Made by a program: the position numbers and the translations under genes. Below are positions 1 through 9,268 of a DNA stretch of 64,000 nucleotides, one piece after another. How positions within the stretch are numbered: the stretch's first letter is position 1; every line of letters begins with the position of its first letter. The notes under the pieces were generated by a model. The model did no database searches and was not told the DNA's origin. It saw only the letters and a program-made list of their open reading frames with translations. This DNA is from Roseburia zhanii. GTDB taxonomy: Bacteria > Bacillota > Clostridia > Lachnospirales > Lachnospiraceae. The stretch is taken from NCBI RefSeq assembly GCF_014287635.1, contig NZ_JACOPH010000011.1:32124-96123 (forward strand). Direction: 5' to 3'.

Positions 1-465
1 GGAAAGGTAAAAGGCTGGCATCATAAGAGCCGTCTGGTGAAAAAACTTTCTTATATGGGGCCGTACAAGCAGTATGATCTGACAGGGGCAGATAAGGAAA
101 ATAGCTGGCTGAGCAAGGAAACAGCAGTTGTAGAAGCATTTTATAATGATCCGAGAGCCGGATTTGATTTTACCGTCAATGGCTATTATGGATTGATGGA
201 GGCTGTGTATTATGATAATCAGCCGGAACATATCGCAAAGATTCCACGAAGGCTGCCGATTTTTTTAGTTTCGGGAGATCAGGACCCGGTAGGAGATATG
301 GGAGTTGGTGTGAAAAAAGTATATCGGCAGTACGAACAGGCAGGATTGTACGATATCACATGGAAATTATACGAGAATGACAGACATGAGATTTTAAATG
401 AAACCGACAGGTACAATGTGTATGAGGATATTTATGCGTGGATGTGTGTCAGGGAAACGACATAG
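1..465 (+). CDS. alpha/beta hydrolase, C-terminal part (partial at window start)
   Basis: The reading frame is open from base 1, so the start lies outside the window and only about 154 C-terminal residues are present. The visible part has the end of a serine-hydrolase fold: a strand ending in SGDQDPVG, typical of the loop carrying the catalytic Asp, and later RHEILNE, where the His closes the triad. This arrangement fits the monoacylglycerol lipase / serine aminopeptidase S33-like group, usually cytoplasmic lipases or esterases of unknown substrate. The nucleophile elbow is not in the window. A likely promoter for the next gene begins 35 bases after its stop. Confidence 0.7.
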   Translation, partial: GKVKGWHHKSRLVKKLSYMGPYKQYDLTGADKENSWLSKETAVVEAFYNDPRAGFDFTVNGYYGLMEAVYYDNQPEHIAKIPRRLPIFLVSGDQDPVGDMGVGVKKVYRQYEQAGLYDITWKLYENDRHEILNETDRYNVYEDIYAWMCVRETT

Positions 466-499
466 TTTATAAAATAAATCTTAAGTTTTTTTGATTCCT

Positions 500-528
500 T
501 TGACAAAGTGCGAAAATTGTGCAAGAAT
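500..528 (+). promoter_or_regulatory. candidate promoter of the DUF1002 gene
   Basis: TTGACA at 500-505 is followed after 17 bases by AAGAAT at 523-528, a weak -10. The start codon lies 31 bases further on, with a strong ribosome binding site (GAGAGGAGG) between. Confidence 0.4.
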
Positions 529-559
529 GAAGTGCGTTCAGCGAGAGGAGGTTTTTCAT

Positions 560-1867
560 ATGAAAAAAAGATGGATGCGAATCATCAGTATGGTACTTAC
601 AGTAACCATGGTATTTGGTTCTACTGTTTCTGTATCAGCAGCAGAGCCGATAGATGCAGTAACCACACAAAATGCAGCAACAACACAGGATGCAGCAACA
701 ACACCGGGAGATGATGAAGTACAGACATCAGCCGATGCACAGGGTACAAATGCAGCAGCCGATAGTACAACAACAGATGCTTCTAAGAGTGAGGCAGCAG
801 ACAGCAGTACAGCTACAGATGCAGCGGCCGGTGCAGCATCAGGGACAACCGCAGCCGATAATGCGGCAACAGGAACAGCAGGATCGGACAGCACACCGGC
901 GGCAACAACCGGAACTGACAATAGTGCAGCTTCAACCACAACCGATAACAGCGGTGCATCTACAGAGCAGAAAGCATCAGAAACAAAAGACATCGCAGGA
1001 ACTGTTACAGTAGATACAGAAGTTGCAGGAACCGTTACCGTAGAAGAAGATAAAAACGATGATAATGTCAAGATCAAAAAACATGACAAGCCATATCTGG
1101 CATTAGGTGCTGATCTGACAGCAGAACAGCAGGCAACAGTACTTTCCATTATGGGAATCGATCCTGCAAAACTTTCTGATTATGATGTTGTCTATGTCAA
1201 TAATGAAGAAGAACATAAATATTTAGACGCATATATTGACAAGAGCAAGATCGGAACAAAATCCTTATCATCTGTTGTAGTCATTGAACGGGACGATGGC
1301 AATGGAATCAATATTTCTACAAATAATATTTCATATTGTACGGTAGGTATGTATAAAAACGCCCTTGCAACCGCAGGTATTGTCAATGCAGATATCATCG
1401 TAGCAGGACCTTTCCCATTATCAGGAACGGCAGCCTTAGTCGGTGCATTTAAAGCATATCAGGAAATGACCGGAGATGAGATCGACGAGCAGAATATCGA
1501 TGCTGCACTAAATGAGTTAGTTGTTACCGGTAAGCTTGAGGCAAACGGAGCAAGTTCAGATGATGTGGAAAGCATGATCGCCTATGTAAAACAGGCAGTT
1601 GTAGAACATGACTTAAGTGATGAGGCAGAGATCCGTCAGGTGATCGCAGAAGGCTGTGACAAATTCGATATTACACTGACAGAAGATGAAGTACAGGAAG
1701 TTGTCAAACTGATGCAGAAGATCAGTGATCTTGATCTGGATTTAGATGGTCTTTTAAATGCTGCACAGTCGATCTATGATAAGATATCTACCGCAGATGG
1801 TGGTTTCTGGGCAAAGATCAGAGAACTGTTACAGACTATGATCGATAAGATCAGAGAATTATTCTAA
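560..1867 (+). CDS. secreted DUF1002 family protein
   Basis: The chosen ATG follows GAGAGGAGG by about 8 bases and opens a clean signal peptide (MKKRWMRI, hydrophobic core, VSVSAAEP cleavage region). An upstream in-frame ATG at 491 would put extra residues before the signal peptide and lies before the promoter's -10. After the signal comes a low-complexity Ala/Thr/Asp-rich stretch of about 140 residues, likely a disordered linker through the cell wall. A folded C-terminal part of about 255 residues resembles DUF1002 (Bacillus YpuA-like), with the conserved NADIIVAGPFPLSG region and an acidic helical tail. Function is unknown; an extracytoplasmic location is well supported. It is followed by a strong bidirectional terminator. 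Confidence 0.8.
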   Translation: MKKRWMRIISMVLTVTMVFGSTVSVSAAEPIDAVTTQNAATTQDAATTPGDDEVQTSADAQGTNAAADSTTTDASKSEAADSSTATDAAAGAASGTTAADNAATGTAGSDSTPAATTGTDNSAASTTTDNSGASTEQKASETKDIAGTVTVDTEVAGTVTVEEDKNDDNVKIKKHDKPYLALGADLTAEQQATVLSIMGIDPAKLSDYDVVYVNNEEEHKYLDAYIDKSKIGTKSLSSVVVIERDDGNGINISTNNISYCTVGMYKNALATAGIVNADIIVAGPFPLSGTAALVGAFKAYQEMTGDEIDEQNIDAALNELVVTGKLEANGASSDDVESMIAYVKQAVVEHDLSDEAEIRQVIAEGCDKFDITLTEDEVQEVVKLMQKISDLDLDLDGLLNAAQSIYDKISTADGGFWAKIRELLQTMIDKIRELF

Positions 1868-1904
1868 GTTTGCGTAAGAACATACGGAATATTTACAGAG
1901 TGTT

Positions 1905-1948
1905 AAAAAGAGGATTGCCATACCATGTGATATGGAAATCCTCTTTTT
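1905..1948. terminator. bidirectional intrinsic terminator
   Basis: Arms 1905-1922 and 1931-1948 pair over about 16 of 18 positions around an 8-base loop, with A-run on the left and T-run on the right. It can end both the DUF1002 gene and the converging membrane-protein gene. Confidence 0.85.
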
Positions 1949-1955
1949 TATAAGA

Positions 1956-3005
1956 TCAGATCCTTCGTTTCATAAATGCGGCTAACTTTTCAAAGTGGAA
2001 TGGATCACCTTGGATATCGTGGATCTTCTGGCGGTTTTCTTCACTGAAACCGACGAGGATATCATGGTTTGCTTCCGACAGATAGTCCATGATACCATCA
2101 ATATCAGATTTGATATTTTTCGGACAGTGGATATAGACATGTTTGTTTGCCGTAATATTTAACGTATAAGAAATACTAAAATGATACCAGAACAGCTTGT
2201 GAAGTGTGGAATGTTTATAGATCCAGATGATCTCTTTGATCGGTACGATCGCAATTCCATACTTAGAAGTTTCTATAAAAAAGTGTTCAGTGATAAACAT
2301 ATCTTCGGTAGCAAGCTGTGGTAAAGTAGCAAGTTCTTCTTCTGCTAAAGCTAACAGCTGTTTTGGCTTGCCAAAATGTCCAAGCATCTGGCATGGCGGT
2401 GAAAAATCCGGTCTGCAGATATATAAGATGCATAAGATCACAGCAGCCATGGAATAGATACCGCTGGCAGTTAAAAAGATAAATAACAGCAGTCCAAAAC
2501 CATATTTAAAATCCGGTTCACTTAGGTAATAGGGATTTACTTTGGAATGAATACCGGTGTCACTCCATGACAGATCAGCAGATAAGTTGGTCAGCAGTGC
2601 ATTATAGTTGGCATCTGCGGCTAATATTTTACCATGGATACGGACTTGTGGGATTTCCGGAAGCCCCTGTTCACAAGTAGTCGGTGACAGCAGGACGATG
2701 CAGCATTCCTTTTCATCAGGATTATCCATATAGTAGAAATAGCCGACAGTGCGGTTGAATCGCGTCTTGGTATATCCGGTAAAATGCAGGTCATGCAGTG
2801 ATGCAGAGATAAATACATCTTTTTCACTATGCAGTTCTCCCATGTCAGAGATACGGAACAGTTCTGTTGGAAATACAACAGAAGTGACCGGAAGTACGAT
2901 AAAAACGGCTATGATAAAAATCAGATAAAGCAGCGGACCGAACAGCCGTCTGCGGTAGAGGCTTTTGATATTTCTCGATATATAATGATCATAATTTTCC
3001 TGCAT
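1956..3005 (-). CDS. membrane protein of unknown function
   Basis: The protein has 349 residues. The start MQENYDHY is chosen because AAGGAG lies 7 bases upstream on the minus strand; a start 22 codons earlier has no such site. Two membrane segments are visible: one near residues 20-42 (LYLIFIIAVFIVLPVTSVVF) and one in the middle (FGLLLFIFLTASGIYSMAAVILCILYIC). Between them lies a roughly 120-residue extracytoplasmic region. The last 130 residues form a soluble domain of alternating strands (FFIETSKYGIAIVPIKEI, YTLNITANKHVYIHC) that looks like a PH-like fold. It may belong to the DUF6709 group, but I do not recognise it firmly. It stands alone, convergent with the DUF1002 gene. Confidence 0.65.
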   Translation of the reverse strand: MQENYDHYISRNIKSLYRRRLFGPLLYLIFIIAVFIVLPVTSVVFPTELFRISDMGELHSEKDVFISASLHDLHFTGYTKTRFNRTVGYFYYMDNPDEKECCIVLLSPTTCEQGLPEIPQVRIHGKILAADANYNALLTNLSADLSWSDTGIHSKVNPYYLSEPDFKYGFGLLLFIFLTASGIYSMAAVILCILYICRPDFSPPCQMLGHFGKPKQLLALAEEELATLPQLATEDMFITEHFFIETSKYGIAIVPIKEIIWIYKHSTLHKLFWYHFSISYTLNITANKHVYIHCPKNIKSDIDGIMDYLSEANHDILVGFSEENRQKIHDIQGDPFHFEKLAAFMKRRI

Positions 3006-3095
3006 GTCAAACTCCTTAAAAAATCTTTTGATGCTAAATGTTAGTATAAGGGAGTGCCGCAGATTATGCAAGCTGAACTGTTACTTATTTTTTTA

Positions 3096-3124
3096 TTGAG
3101 AGATAGACAAAAAGTGCGTATAAT
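3096..3124 (+). promoter_or_regulatory. promoter of the methyltransferase-hslO-nadE operon
   Basis: TTGAGA at 3096-3101, 17 bases, then TATAAT at 3119-3124. Transcription should begin near 3131, downstream of an in-frame ATG at 3128. This argues that translation begins at the GTG at 3182. Confidence 0.75.
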
Positions 3125-3181
3125 AGTATGAGGTGTTTAAGAATTATAGAAGCAGTTTACGGATTAGATAAGGAGGCAGCA

Positions 3182-3940
3182 GTGGAGGCATACAGCGGAT
3201 TTGCAGAAGTATATGACCTGTTCATGGATAATGTACCCTATGAAAAATGGAGCAGATATCTGATCGAAGTTTTAAAGCAGTATCAGATCACAGACGGACT
3301 CATCTTAGATCTCGGATGCGGAACAGGAAAGATGACACGCCTGTTAGCACAGGCTGGTTATGATATGATCGGTGTAGATATTTCTGAAGAAATGTTAGGG
3401 ATCGCAAGAATGCAGGAGGCAGAAGATTCCGGTATCTTATATCTGAATCAGGATATGCGGGAATTTGAACTGTATGGAACAGTACGGGCAGTCGTCAGTG
3501 TGTGCGATTCCATGAATTATATAACATCAGAAGAAGAACTGCTCACCGTATTTTCATTAGTCAATAATTATTTAGATCCCGGAGGTATTTTTATCTTCGA
3601 TCTGAACACGTTATATAAATATCGCAACGTCCTTGGTGAAACAACAATCTGTGAAAACCGCACAGAAGGCAGTTTTATCTGGGATAATTACTATGATGAA
3701 GAAGAACAGATGAATGAATATGACCTGACACTTTTTATCAGGGAAGAAGATGGAAGATACCGTAAATACGAAGAAACGCATTACCAGAGAGGCTATGAAT
3801 TAGAAACCATCAAAAAACTCATAGAGCAGTCCGGTTTAGAATTTCTCGCATGTTACGGTGAAGATTCTAACGAACCACCGGCAGAAGATTGTGAGCGGGT
3901 ATATTTTATAGCAAGAGAATGTACAAAAAAGGAGAACTAA
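3182..3940 (+). CDS. class I SAM-dependent methyltransferase
   Basis: This is a 252-residue cytoplasmic enzyme starting at GTG, set by AAGGAGG 5-6 bases upstream and by the promoter position. The N-terminus (EAYSGFAEVYDLFMDNVPY) is typical of small Rossmann-fold methyltransferases of the UbiE/Methyltransf_25 type. Motif I is ILDLGCGTGKM, followed by an acidic residue at the end of strand 2 (IGVDIS) and a conserved VCDSMNY region. The substrate cannot be read from the sequence. It is first in an operon: one base separates it from hslO, which overlaps nadE by four. Confidence 0.85.
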   Translation: MEAYSGFAEVYDLFMDNVPYEKWSRYLIEVLKQYQITDGLILDLGCGTGKMTRLLAQAGYDMIGVDISEEMLGIARMQEAEDSGILYLNQDMREFELYGTVRAVVSVCDSMNYITSEEELLTVFSLVNNYLDPGGIFIFDLNTLYKYRNVLGETTICENRTEGSFIWDNYYDEEEQMNEYDLTLFIREEDGRYRKYEETHYQRGYELETIKKLIEQSGLEFLACYGEDSNEPPAEDCERVYFIARECTKKEN

Positions 3941-3941
3941 T

Positions 3942-4811
3942 ATGTCAGATTATATTGTAAGAGCAACAGCGGCAGACGGACAGATACGTGCATTTGCCAT
4001 TACATCAAGAGAATTAGTAGAAGCAGCGAGAAAGCATCACAATACCAGTCCGGTTATGACAGCAGCATTAGGAAGGCTGTTATCAGGAGCGGTGATGATG
4101 GGAGTCATGATGAAAGGTGAAAAAGACCTTTTGACGATCCAGATACAGGGAAATGGACCGGCAAAAGCACTGACCGTTACCGCAGATGCAAATGGTCATG
4201 TAAAAGGCTATCCGGAAGTGGCAGATGTGATCTTACCGCCAAATGCAAAAGGTAAGTTAGATGTCGGTGGAGCATTAGGCATTGGTGTTATGAGCGTGAT
4301 CAAAGATATGGGGTTAAAAGAGCCGTATGTCGGACAGATCGCTTTACAGACAGGAGAAATCGCAGATGACCTTACTTATTATTTTGCAACATCAGAACAG
4401 ATCCCGTCCTCGGTTGGCTTGGGTGTTTTGATGAATAAGGATAATACAGTCAGACAGGCAGGCGGCTTTATCGTGCAGTTAATGCCGTTTACAGATGAAG
4501 AAGTGATCGAGAAATTAGAGAAGCGTATTGCAGAGATATCTTCCATTACAGACCTTTTAGAAAAAGGTGATACACCGGAAGAACTGTTAAAAGAAGTATT
4601 AGGTGATATTGAATTTGAAGTGACGGACACCATTCCAGCCGAATTTCATTGTGACTGCTCCAAAGAGCGGATCGCAAAATCCTTAGCAACGCTTTCAAAA
4701 AAAGATTTAGATGAAATGATCGCAGATGGAGAAGGCATTGAAGTCAAATGTCATTTCTGCAATACCAGCTATCAGTTTGACACACAAGAATTAAAGGAGA
4801 TCAGAAATTGA
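3942..4811 (+). CDS. hslO: Hsp33 redox-regulated chaperone
   Basis: This 289-residue protein is full length for the Hsp33 family, a cytosolic holdase activated by oxidative unfolding. The N-terminal domain begins MSDYIVRATAADGQIRAFA, characteristic of the family. The C-terminal redox switch carries the four zinc-binding cysteines as CxC (C237, C239) and CxxC (C270, C273). A good ribosome binding site (AAAGGAG) lies just before the ATG. It sits between the methyltransferase and nadE in one transcript, so its product would be made together with NAD synthetase. Confidence 0.97.
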   Translation: MSDYIVRATAADGQIRAFAITSRELVEAARKHHNTSPVMTAALGRLLSGAVMMGVMMKGEKDLLTIQIQGNGPAKALTVTADANGHVKGYPEVADVILPPNAKGKLDVGGALGIGVMSVIKDMGLKEPYVGQIALQTGEIADDLTYYFATSEQIPSSVGLGVLMNKDNTVRQAGGFIVQLMPFTDEEVIEKLEKRIAEISSITDLLEKGDTPEELLKEVLGDIEFEVTDTIPAEFHCDCSKERIAKSLATLSKKDLDEMIADGEGIEVKCHFCNTSYQFDTQELKEIRN

Positions 4812-6730
4812 AAGACGGATATATCAAAGCAGCGGCTGTAACACCGGATATTAAGGTAGCAGATACAAAATACAATACAAAAAATATCTGTAAAAAAATT
4901 GAAGAATGTAGTAAAAACGGGGCAAAGATCATTGTATTTCCTGAACTTTGCATTACCGGCTACTCCTGTGGGGATCTGTTTTTGCAGGAACTGCTGTTAA
5001 GAGATGCCTTAAAAGGGTTAAAGAAAATTGCAAAATGCACAGAAAAGACTGATGCGGTCGTGTTTGTAGGACTTCCGTTTGAGTATAAAGGAAAATTATA
5101 TAATGTGGCAGCAGCCGTCAGTGCAGGTGAGATCTTAGGATTGGTACCAAAGACTTATCTTCCGAATTATAATGAATTTTATGAGGCACGCCATTTTACA
5201 AAAGGCATGGAAGAAACCGTTTATGTAGATATCGAAGATGAGCAGGTGCCAATGGGCAGTAAGATGTTATTCGTCTGTGATAAGATGAGAGAACTTGTGA
5301 TCGGAGCAGAGATCTGCGAAGATCTGTGGGCAGCAGGTCCGCCGAGCATTGCACATGCACTTGCAGGGGCAACGGTGATGGTCAATCTTTCAGCCAGTGA
5401 TGAAACAACCGGAAAAGCAGCATACAGGAGAGAATTAGTGACAGGACAGTCTGCAAGGCTGCTCTGTGGTTATATCTATGCGAGTGCAGGCAATGGAGAA
5501 TCCACACAGGACGTTGTCTATTCTGCACATAATCTGATCGCAGAAAACGGAACATTATTAGCAGAGTCGAAACGTTTTGAAAATGAAACAGTCTATACAG
5601 AAATCGATGTGCAAAAATTAACCGAAGAACGCAGAAGAAATACTTCATTTTGGGCGGGCGGCAAAGAAAACGAATATGAAGAAGTGGAATTTTCTTTAAA
5701 AATAGAAGAAACGACACTGACACGCTTTATCGATCCGGCACCGTTTGTTCCGGACAGAAAAGAAGAAAGAGAAAAACGCTGTGAGGAGATTTTGACGATA
5801 CAGGCAATGGGACTGTACCAGCGGTTAAAACACACGAACAGCAAATGTGCGGTTGTAGGCATTTCCGGCGGTTTAGATTCTACCTTAGCACTGCTTGTAA
5901 CGGTACGTGCATTTGACCGTTTAGGGTTAGACAGAAGCGGGATCAAAGCAGTTACCATGCCAGGCTTTGGTACAACAGACAGAACATATCTGAATGCTGT
6001 GAATATGATCAAATGTTTAGGAGCAGATTTTCGGGAAATTTCGATCAAAGATGCCGTCAATGTGCATTTTAAGGATATCGGACAGGACGCATCGGTGCAT
6101 GATGTTACTTATGAAAACTGTCAGGCGAGAGAGCGTACCCAGATCTTAATGGATATTGCAAATAAAGAAAATGGAATGGTCATAGGAACCGGAGATATGT
6201 CAGAATTGGCATTAGGCTGGGCAACTTATAACGGAGATCATATGTCCATGTATGGAGTGAATGCATCCGTACCAAAGACTTTAGTCCGTCATCTGGTACA
6301 TTATTATGCAGATACCTGTGGCAATGAGGAATTAAAAAAAGTCCTCTATGATGTATTAGATACACCGGTCAGCCCGGAACTACTGCCACCGGAAGATGGA
6401 AAGATTTCCCAGAAGACAGAGGACATTGTAGGACCGTATGAACTGCATGATTTCTTTTTATATTATATGCTGCGTTTTGGATATCCACCGAAAAAAGTGT
6501 ACCGTCTTGCCTTACAGGCGTTTGAAGGACGTTATGAAAAGGATGTGATCTATAAGTGGCTTAGGAATTATTACTGGAGATTCTTCTCACAGCAGTTTAA
6601 ACGTTCCTGTCTGCCGGATGGACCAAAAGTCGGAACGATCGCAGTATCACCGAGAGGCGATCTTAGAATGCCGTCGGATGCCTGTGGACGCATCTGGTTA
6701 GATGAGGTAGAAGCGTTAGAGGAGAAGTAA
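4808..6730 (+). CDS. nadE: glutamine-dependent NAD(+) synthetase
   Basis: The 640-residue enzyme makes NAD from deamido-NAD, ATP and glutamine. The N-terminal nitrilase-type glutaminase domain (about 1-290) has a complete triad: E46 (FPEL), K115 (VPKTYLP) and C170 (GAEICEDLW). The C-terminal synthetase domain carries the ATP-pyrophosphatase signature SGGLDS at 353-358. The start is TTG, overlapping the hslO stop by four bases (TTGA) with AAAGGAG just upstream, so translational coupling is likely. Length and domain order match the clostridial two-domain form. Confidence 0.96.
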   Translation: MKDGYIKAAAVTPDIKVADTKYNTKNICKKIEECSKNGAKIIVFPELCITGYSCGDLFLQELLLRDALKGLKKIAKCTEKTDAVVFVGLPFEYKGKLYNVAAAVSAGEILGLVPKTYLPNYNEFYEARHFTKGMEETVYVDIEDEQVPMGSKMLFVCDKMRELVIGAEICEDLWAAGPPSIAHALAGATVMVNLSASDETTGKAAYRRELVTGQSARLLCGYIYASAGNGESTQDVVYSAHNLIAENGTLLAESKRFENETVYTEIDVQKLTEERRRNTSFWAGGKENEYEEVEFSLKIEETTLTRFIDPAPFVPDRKEEREKRCEEILTIQAMGLYQRLKHTNSKCAVVGISGGLDSTLALLVTVRAFDRLGLDRSGIKAVTMPGFGTTDRTYLNAVNMIKCLGADFREISIKDAVNVHFKDIGQDASVHDVTYENCQARERTQILMDIANKENGMVIGTGDMSELALGWATYNGDHMSMYGVNASVPKTLVRHLVHYYADTCGNEELKKVLYDVLDTPVSPELLPPEDGKISQKTEDIVGPYELHDFFLYYMLRFGYPPKKVYRLALQAFEGRYEKDVIYKWLRNYYWRFFSQQFKRSCLPDGPKVGTIAVSPRGDLRMPSDACGRIWLDEVEALEEK

Positions 6731-6780
6731 TGTCTGTGGAATAGTTTTGCAGCAAAAAGCTCCCACAATTTGATACAAAC

Positions 6781-6913
6781 GTTACAGTTCACACAGCAGA
6801 CAGGCATTTACTGTCTGGCTGCGTAAGAAAGTGATTCAGGTGGTGATTTTTGCTTTGCAAAGCGAACTTTCATGCAAAAATCACAAGTTACTGGTCACGG
6901 AGTGAACAGTAAC
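6781..6913. repeat. 133-bp intergenic repeat element, copy 1
   Basis: This segment recurs at 23196-23328 at exactly the same length and nearly the same sequence. Its ends are imperfect inverted repeats (GTTACAGTTCAC at the left, GTGAACAGTAAC at the right). Inside are three hairpins: CAGACAG/CTGTCTG, GTGATTTTTGC/GCAAAAATCAC, and a right-end palindrome of 12-base arms around GGA. No open frame is convincing. The size, terminal repeats and absence of coding suggest a MITE-like or REP/BOX-like element. Confidence 0.8.
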
Positions 6914-6917
6914 ATAC

Positions 6918-6968
6918 AAACCAGAAAAAGCAGCGATCTGTTTCATAAATCGCTGCTTTTTCTGGTTT
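6918..6968. terminator. bidirectional intrinsic terminator
   Basis: Arms 6918-6937 and 6949-6968 are perfectly complementary over 20 bases (AAACCAGAAAAAGCAGCGAT and its complement) around an 11-base loop. It lies between the nadE operon and the convergent PAP2 gene. Confidence 0.85.
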
Positions 6969-6986
6969 GATAGACTCTAAATAATA

Positions 6987-7700
6987 TCATATACTGATAC
7001 GTTCTTCCAGAGAAGTTTCGGAATTGCCGACATGTACCGGACTCTTTGCATATACAACGGTATACATGAAAACAGAGAGGACGATTCCGGTAATCACATC
7101 AAATACCGAATGTTGTTTTAAAAACATGGTCGATAAGATAATGCTGACCATTAGGATCGCAGAACCATATCGCACCGGTTTATTCTGTTTAAAATTCTCA
7201 CTATGCCAGATGGCAATGTTGACACCAATTGAATTATAGACATGGATGCTCGGAAACAGGTTTGTAGCAGTATCTGTTTTATATAAAGCACGTACCATGT
7301 TGACGAATATATTGTCATGGGCAAAAGTGGCTGGTCTTAAGTAATGTCCATTTGGATATACCGTGGAAATAATTAAGAAGATGGTCATTCCGGTAAACAG
7401 GAAAGCACATAATCTGTAATATTCCCCTTTATTCTTAAACAGAAAATATAAAACAGCAACCGCAACATAGGCAAACCATAAGAAATAAGGAACGATAAAA
7501 TATTCGATAAATGGTATCTTATCGTCGATCGCCATATGTATCACATGAAAACGTTTTGTAACTGTCTGCTCTAAATAAGAAAACCATGGAAAATAAATAA
7601 GCAGATACAGTAAAAGCAGGCTGTGTTTATATTTCTTAAAACAAGCAACTACAGTGTCTTTTACGGTAGTCTTTTTTGATTTTGAAAAATTCACACTCAC
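6987..7700 (-). CDS. PAP2-family membrane phosphatase / inositol phosphorylceramide synthase-like
   Basis: The 237-residue membrane protein has about six hydrophobic segments. Two PAP2 signature pieces are visible: FPSIHVYNS (SxH with catalytic His) and LKQHSVFDVITG (HxxxD). This pattern fits the PAP2_3 / Aur1-like branch, which acts on phospho-lipid head groups at the membrane outer face. The exact substrate (phosphatidate, undecaprenyl pyrophosphate or an inositol lipid) is not readable. The start is GTG with AAAGGGTG upstream. It is a single gene reading toward nadE and closed by the shared terminator. Confidence 0.8.
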   Translation of the reverse strand: MSVNFSKSKKTTVKDTVVACFKKYKHSLLLLYLLIYFPWFSYLEQTVTKRFHVIHMAIDDKIPFIEYFIVPYFLWFAYVAVAVLYFLFKNKGEYYRLCAFLFTGMTIFLIISTVYPNGHYLRPATFAHDNIFVNMVRALYKTDTATNLFPSIHVYNSIGVNIAIWHSENFKQNKPVRYGSAILMVSIILSTMFLKQHSVFDVITGIVLSVFMYTVVYAKSPVHVGNSETSLEERISI

Positions 7701-7900
7701 AATATCACCCTTTATTCGTAATTACTAATAATTATTATGCTCATTGACAAGCATTATAGCACAGGTAATTTTTTGCTACAATCCTCTTTTGCGTTATTTT
7801 ATAAAATTTACAAATTTCTTAATAATTTGAAGATGTTTTACATGAAAAAGGTACCAGTAACACCAGTAAAGGAACAAAAGAAAACTCTGATATAAAAGAA

Positions 7901-7950
7901 TTGACGGTTGCAAAATTTCCTGCTATCTTATAGAAAAGAACAACCGATTG
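7901..7950 (+). promoter_or_regulatory. promoter plus LacI-type operator of the regulator gene
   Basis: TTGACG at 7901-7906, 17 bases, TATCTT at 7924-7929, then CAACCGATTG at 7941-7950, which fits the LacI-family pattern CAAnCGnTTG. The surrounding AACAACCGATTGCGC is identical to the site at 9257-9271. The position just past the expected transcription start suits repression. The remaining leader to 8060 holds an inverted repeat GGTAC/GTACC and no gene. Confidence 0.75.
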
Positions 7951-8060
7951 CGCCTTTTGGTGAATCGTTGTGGCATGATCGGAAGCATAGAAAATCGTAA
8001 ATAGAAGGTACTTACAAACGTACCAGATGGTTACAGAAAATAATAGTACAGGAGAATACC

Positions 8061-9059
8061 GTGAAAAATATTACAATCGCAGATGTTGCAGAAGCACTTG
8101 GCGTTTCTAAGACTACCGTATCAAGGGCTATTTCCGGAAAAGGCAGGATCGGGGCAGAAACAAGGGAAAAAGTGCTTGATTATATTGAAGAACATAATTA
8201 TACACCGAACGTGATCGCAAAGAGCCTTGCACAGTCAAAAACATATAATATCGGCGTGATGATCCCGTCTGAGTATGACATCATCGACCTGCCGTTTTTC
8301 CAAAGCTGTCTGTTTGGCATACAGGAGATCGCAGCAACGATGGATTATGACATTTTGCTTACGATCAGTAAGCCGGAAGATACCTCTCAGCTAGAGCGTA
8401 TCGTGACAAACCGTAAAGTAGATGGCGTGATCTTAATGCGTACGTTTGTCGATGATAAACAGGCAAAAATGCTTGCAAAAAGGGGAATCCCATTTGCAAC
8501 GGTCGGTGGAACGAATGTCAAAGAAGCCATACAGGTGGATCAGGATCATCAAAGTGCATGTAAAGAACTGACATCGATCCTTTTAATGAAAAAAATGAAA
8601 AGGATCGCATTAGTCGGTGGAGATGAAAAACATGTCGTTACCCAGAAACGTTTAAAGGGATATTTAGACGCATTCAAAGAAGCACATATACCGGTGACAG
8701 AAGATCTGATCTATCTGGGCATGAACAATCCGGTGCTTTTAGACCAGAAGATCGAGGAGATCTTAAAAAAAGGTGCAGACTGTATTATTTCCATGGACGA
8801 TGCCCTTTGTGGAAGTGTGCTCAAAAAACTGCGTGCAGAACACGTAAAAGTACCGCAGGATATCAAGGTGGCATCTTTTTACAACAGTTCCGTACTTGAA
8901 AATAATGTGCCGTCGATCACCTCATTGTCATTTGATGAGAAAGAACTTGGCATGGTAGCGTGCAGGGAACTGATGAATGCGATTGAGGATAAAGAGATCA
9001 ACAGGGCAACAACATTAGGATATCAGGTGATATTGCGTGAATCGACATTGCAGGCATGA
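8061..9059 (+). CDS. LacI-family transcriptional regulator
   Basis: The 332-residue protein starts at GTG with AGGAGAATACC upstream. The N-terminal helix-turn-helix and hinge are textbook LacI/GalR: ITIADVAEALGVSKTTVSRAISGKGRIGAETREKV, then a periplasmic-binding-protein-like effector domain (YNIGVMIPSEYDIIDLPFF... through LSFDEKELGMVACREL). It is cytoplasmic and presumably sugar-responsive. An operator of the right family lies in its own promoter and an identical one in the promoter of the next large gene. Autoregulation plus control of the 610-aa enzyme is therefore the likely job. The ligand is unknown; galactan-derived sugar is plausible from the GH53 neighbour. Confidence 0.92.
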   Translation: MKNITIADVAEALGVSKTTVSRAISGKGRIGAETREKVLDYIEEHNYTPNVIAKSLAQSKTYNIGVMIPSEYDIIDLPFFQSCLFGIQEIAATMDYDILLTISKPEDTSQLERIVTNRKVDGVILMRTFVDDKQAKMLAKRGIPFATVGGTNVKEAIQVDQDHQSACKELTSILLMKKMKRIALVGGDEKHVVTQKRLKGYLDAFKEAHIPVTEDLIYLGMNNPVLLDQKIEEILKKGADCIISMDDALCGSVLKKLRAEHVKVPQDIKVASFYNSSVLENNVPSITSLSFDEKELGMVACRELMNAIEDKEINRATTLGYQVILRESTLQA

Positions 9060-9217
9060 AAAATTATACGATTGAAGGATCGCATCTTTTACATCTATCG
9101 AAATGGCCGGGCAGTCAGTACAGCCTCCTTTGTGTAAAGTGCATTTTTAGCAGTAGCATTGATCGGTGTTTGGGCAGTTTATCAAAAAAAAATCCAAAAA
9201 TCTTAAAGAAAAATTCA

Positions 9218-9268
9218 TTGACAGAACCACATTCACCTGCTATACTACAACCACAGAACAACCGATTG
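9218..9268 (+). promoter_or_regulatory. promoter plus LacI-type operator of the 610-aa gene
   Basis: TTGACA at 9218-9223, 17 bases, TATACT at 9241-9246, then CAACCGATTG at 9259-9268 inside the same 15-base string seen before the regulator. Spacing from -10 to operator is 12 bases here and 11 there. The rest of the 358-base gap is a long leader without a convincing gene. Confidence 0.8.

Noticed and set aside
556..1149. 197-codon open frame opposite the DUF1002 gene
   Set aside because: It is a by-product of the Ala/Thr-rich repetitive linker on the plus strand, giving a Val/Ala/Ser-rich nonsense protein.
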